A stretch of DNA of 64,000 bases. Origin: Rhynochetos jubatus (Eukaryota; Chordata; Aves; Eurypygiformes; Rhynochetidae). Every line of letters starts with the position of its first letter. The stretch's first letter is position 1. This document shows, piece after piece, positions 60,798-64,000 of this stretch. The stretch is taken from positions 4,898,001 through 4,962,000 of the forward strand of contig CM050666.1 of the NCBI GenBank assembly GCA_027574665.1. Reading direction: 5' to 3'. The position numbers were made by a program, and so were the translations under genes. The notes under the pieces are model-generated. The model was not told where the DNA came from, did not search any database, and saw only the letters and a program-made list of their open reading frames with translations.

Positions 60798-63700
60798 AGG
60801 ATATGGGTTTAGGTCAGTCCCAGCACTGAGAGAACAGCTTCTTAATGACCTGCGGCAAGCTACGCGCTTTGAGCAGACACACCTGGCAGCCCTACGTAAG
60901 GGTTCAGGATTCTCATTTGAACCACCAGAAGTTTCTTGATTCAATTCAGCAAACGCATCATTTGGCCGGTAATTTAGGAGAGAGGATAAAAATTTTAAAG
61001 TTGCTTCTGAAAACTGTGGAACGTGCCCAGATTACTATGTAAAGATTCTGGAAAAGCTACAAGGAATTTAGCTGCTGTTACATATACTTCTGCTTCCCTC
61101 GGCCTGGGAATCCCTCTTAGCCTTGTATTTCCGTCCAGAGTTGGTTTATGCAACCAGTAATTGGAAGCGTTCACATCAGGTCTTTCTTCTTCAGTACGAG
61201 ACACAGATTTCAACGCAGCTTCTTGAGCAGAAAACGTGAAAGACCCACCACAAAGGTAATCGCAAAGGCAGAGTCTGACACGAGCTTGGTGAACAACCTG
61301 CTCTTTGAGGAAAGAAAGAGACAGCGAGAACAGCAGATCCTTCTACACGAAGGGATGTTTTGGTAATAGAGGAAAAACTGATCCACACCTGTTGTGCTGA
61401 CAGAGGAGGCCTTGCTCTGGCTGAGGATTCTTCAGGCTTTCACAGCAAACTGAGTCAGTGTGAGGCCGTTCAAAGCAGCATAAAAGTAGTTTCAAAATGT
61501 ATTGTTTAATAATCAGTGAGGACAGAAACGATACGCCCTGGTACCCCAACGTGGCAGCATGTCACCACCACCTCAGCGCCGCGCTGTTGATACCGAGCCT
61601 TACCACGAGCTGTACCTACAGCAAACGCGCAGGGCGGCGCACCTGACTGGGGCATCGGTGAGTTTTGGTAGCCTCAGTGGCATCTAATAAGGGGGGTGGG
61701 GGAGACAGAGAGCCAGGAAAACATTGCTGGGTGCGTTTAGAATTCTTGTTCTATTTAACAGCGTTTTTAAGATCAGCAACCCTGAAGCAAAACGGTTAGA
61801 ACACTTCCCCCCCATCGGTGTGCTGATGGCAGACCCGGAGCTTTCAGAGGGTGGGTATTTTAGGCCGGTGCAGCAAAACAGACTGATCCCAGGAAGGAAA
61901 GCTCACCCACTGTGGCAAAAGCCAACATAGGAAGGGTAAGTTTATTCAACCATTATGCTGAAAAGCTTAAAATGGAAACATTCTGTATGTCTCTCTTCAG
62001 GCCAGGATGAGCAGCCGAACAAAAATGAATCACTCCTACAGCAAGAGACTGGCAAACACACTGATGGCAACTGAGGGTATCTTCTGCCTCTCCCTCCTAC
62101 CATGAAGAAATCCTTATGCCCACACTGATGAGTGTTTTTGCAAGGAGGGAGCAAAATCGCATCCTTCATTATTACTTTTATCCTTTAATGAAGTGTCTGT
62201 GTTTCTCCAGCCAGGGAAGCTGATCTGTAAGGTCTCACCTTGCCTTGCAAACCCTATTATGTTTATCTTCTTAGCTACGGACGCACAATTGCAAAAATCA
62301 ACAGCAGATCATTGCGAAACGCATCCCACCCAGTCCTGTAGGTTTAAAAAGACTTAGAGGTTTAAAGAATAAAACTGGGGTGAGAGAGTCTGCTACGTTT
62401 AGTGCATTTTGGTATGAAAAAAAAACCCTGGTTAAAAAGAAAAACATAATCCACGTTCACAATGAGATAGTTAGAAGCTAAAAATAAGCAGCCAGCTGCA
62501 ATTCCCACCTTGCGTGGCTAGGCAGAAGTGCTTCCTTCTCCCCTCCCCAAGCGCACACGCGCTCACTTCCTCCTGCCTTGCAACATCAGAAGCTGAACTT
62601 GATGCTAACGAGCCACAAAGTCCTGCCCAGAATTTCAAGTCACGCCCCAGTAATTATATAAAATAAGCTCTTAGTACAAGCGGTTAAAAAAAAATAAATC
62701 AATTTATTCAACTTCAATTTTGCTTTTAATTCCAAAATAGTTTGACTGCTCATAAAACAGAACAGCGATTTTCGTTTCCAAGGTTTGCTGCCTCCACCCA
62801 GATGTCTCATTAAAACCAACGTTTAAATCTCCTAGTAGAACATCAGCACGTTCACTCATCTTGCCGCTGTGCCAATACAGGGATCAAACCGCTCTGAACA
62901 CACAACCTTTTAAGGAGAAAATAACTTTTTAGGTGTACTTGATCTTTACCTTTTGTACATCAAACGTAAGGTAACGAGGGAGGATGGCAACAGTGGGAGA
63001 GGGAGAAAAGCCAAAGGAAGTCTAGGATAATGTAAAACGCAATCGCACAGATGTCCCACTCAGAAGGGGGTCCTAGACACCACAGTAACACACAAAAGGT
63101 GCCAAGACCCTCCAAAATCTTTGCAAGCTTCCAGTAAAAAGGCTACATGTTCTCCCCCGCTCCCTCTAACAAATTCACAAACAGAAAAACCCCTCTGCAT
63201 CACACAGTTTTCCCCTTGAGAGGACAGAATAAATCACATCAGTTATTCAAAAAGTTGTACTTTACTGGTACCTTGGCCCTACAAAAACCAGTTAAAAGCC
63301 CCCTTAGAGGGAGATGGTTCCAGGCCTGACAGCTCCCAGTAACCCCCCTCCAGGGGGAACATGACCCACTGGGCGCAGCAGCCTGGGCAGGGTGTGCCAC
63401 ATGCCCCAACAGCAACCAAAGCCTTCCCTATTGGGTACAAACGCAGCTCCCTGGCACAGTTAACCACCGCGGTGCAAACACCGGGTTGGAAACACTTCGT
63501 TTTTTAAACAAACCACCAAAACTCCTCCTGGTTGCTGCCCCATCCAGGACAGAGCCCTGGTGAGTGGAAGGACAGCCACGCGATCTATTCGGTCAGCCTG
63601 AGCTTTGCAGCAGTTTGCATACATCAACCTGGGCGAGGCAGATTTCGCCCTACATCCCCCTTCTACTAATAGTAGTAGCAAAGACCTGTGGCTCTGCGAC

Positions 63701-64000
63701 GTTAGCAGTCAGCACTAGGAAGTTCCCTCTGCCAGGCACCCAAGATGAGAGCGACAGCTCTTCACATACAGTCTTACCATCTCCTACACAGCTCCCAAGC
63801 TGCAGGAATACAGAGGAACAGGATACGGAGGGAGCTTCATCCAGGCACTCGGCTGAACTTGCCAAGAGTTCTTCATTCATGAACGGTGACACAAATCAAG
63901 CTGTCCTTTTTGTTCAAGGCAACCGGGACGACAGAGATCATAAATACGAAAGTTCTTTGACTTCCTCTCTCCACCCCTGAGCCTCCTGCCCACAACTTCA

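Larger units (their letters stand above)
50256..64000. other. Noncoding right end
   Basis: About 13.7 kb with no recognised exon, RNA gene or LINE. Simple repeats are listed separately. CpG-denser stretches occur near 51.1, 54.5-54.7, 55.05-55.3 and 59.1-60.4 kb, but none looks like a full island. By mammalian gene order SUDS3 would lie to the right; no SUDS3 exon is seen here. Confidence 0.5.

Overview
This window is vertebrate nuclear DNA, almost certainly from a bird or a close sauropsid. The evidence is an intron-rich gene on the minus strand with clean GT-AG junctions, several 5'-truncated CR1 LINEs ending in CR1-type ATTCTGTG-like tails, and a protein that reads as TAOK3 (TAO kinase 3, a STE20-family MAP3K). 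No bacterial, viral or CRISPR-type system is present. Most open frames here are chance frames in intron DNA or CR1 remnants.

Layout. The left half, about 1-32,220, is TAOK3 read right to left. The exon with the start codon lies at 31,951-32,220. Ten further coding exons follow at 27.9, 27.4, 26.9, 25.8, 22.8, 21.7, 19.8, 18.3, 12.8 and 9.8 kb. Together they give 398 codons with no frame break. They cover the whole kinase domain (Lys53, Glu72, HRD 145-147, DFG 165-167, Ser177, APE 186-188) and the start of the Ser-rich linker. The C-terminal coiled-coil half of the protein should lie beyond the left edge. I found no further coding exon in 1-9,705.

The right half, about 32.2-64 kb, lies upstream of the start codon. 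It is probably the large 5'-UTR intron(s) and/or 5' flank of TAOK3. I see no recognisable exon of a known gene there. It carries three CR1 copies and one older CR1 scrap, homopolymer and simple repeats, and a striking 48-bp-arm inverted repeat at 42,258-42,376. It also holds one exon-like open frame (about 32,826-33,077, minus) behind a good splice acceptor, which I cannot assign.

Points most worth checking: the long hairpin; the unassigned exon-like frame just upstream of the TAOK3 start exon; three abutting or overlapping short uORFs tiling the TAOK3 leader; and three CpG-dense patches inside TAOK3 introns (1-660, 8.2-8.7 kb, 24.8-25.15 kb) that could be internal promoters or unmethylated islands. 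I found no convincing undescribed biological system.
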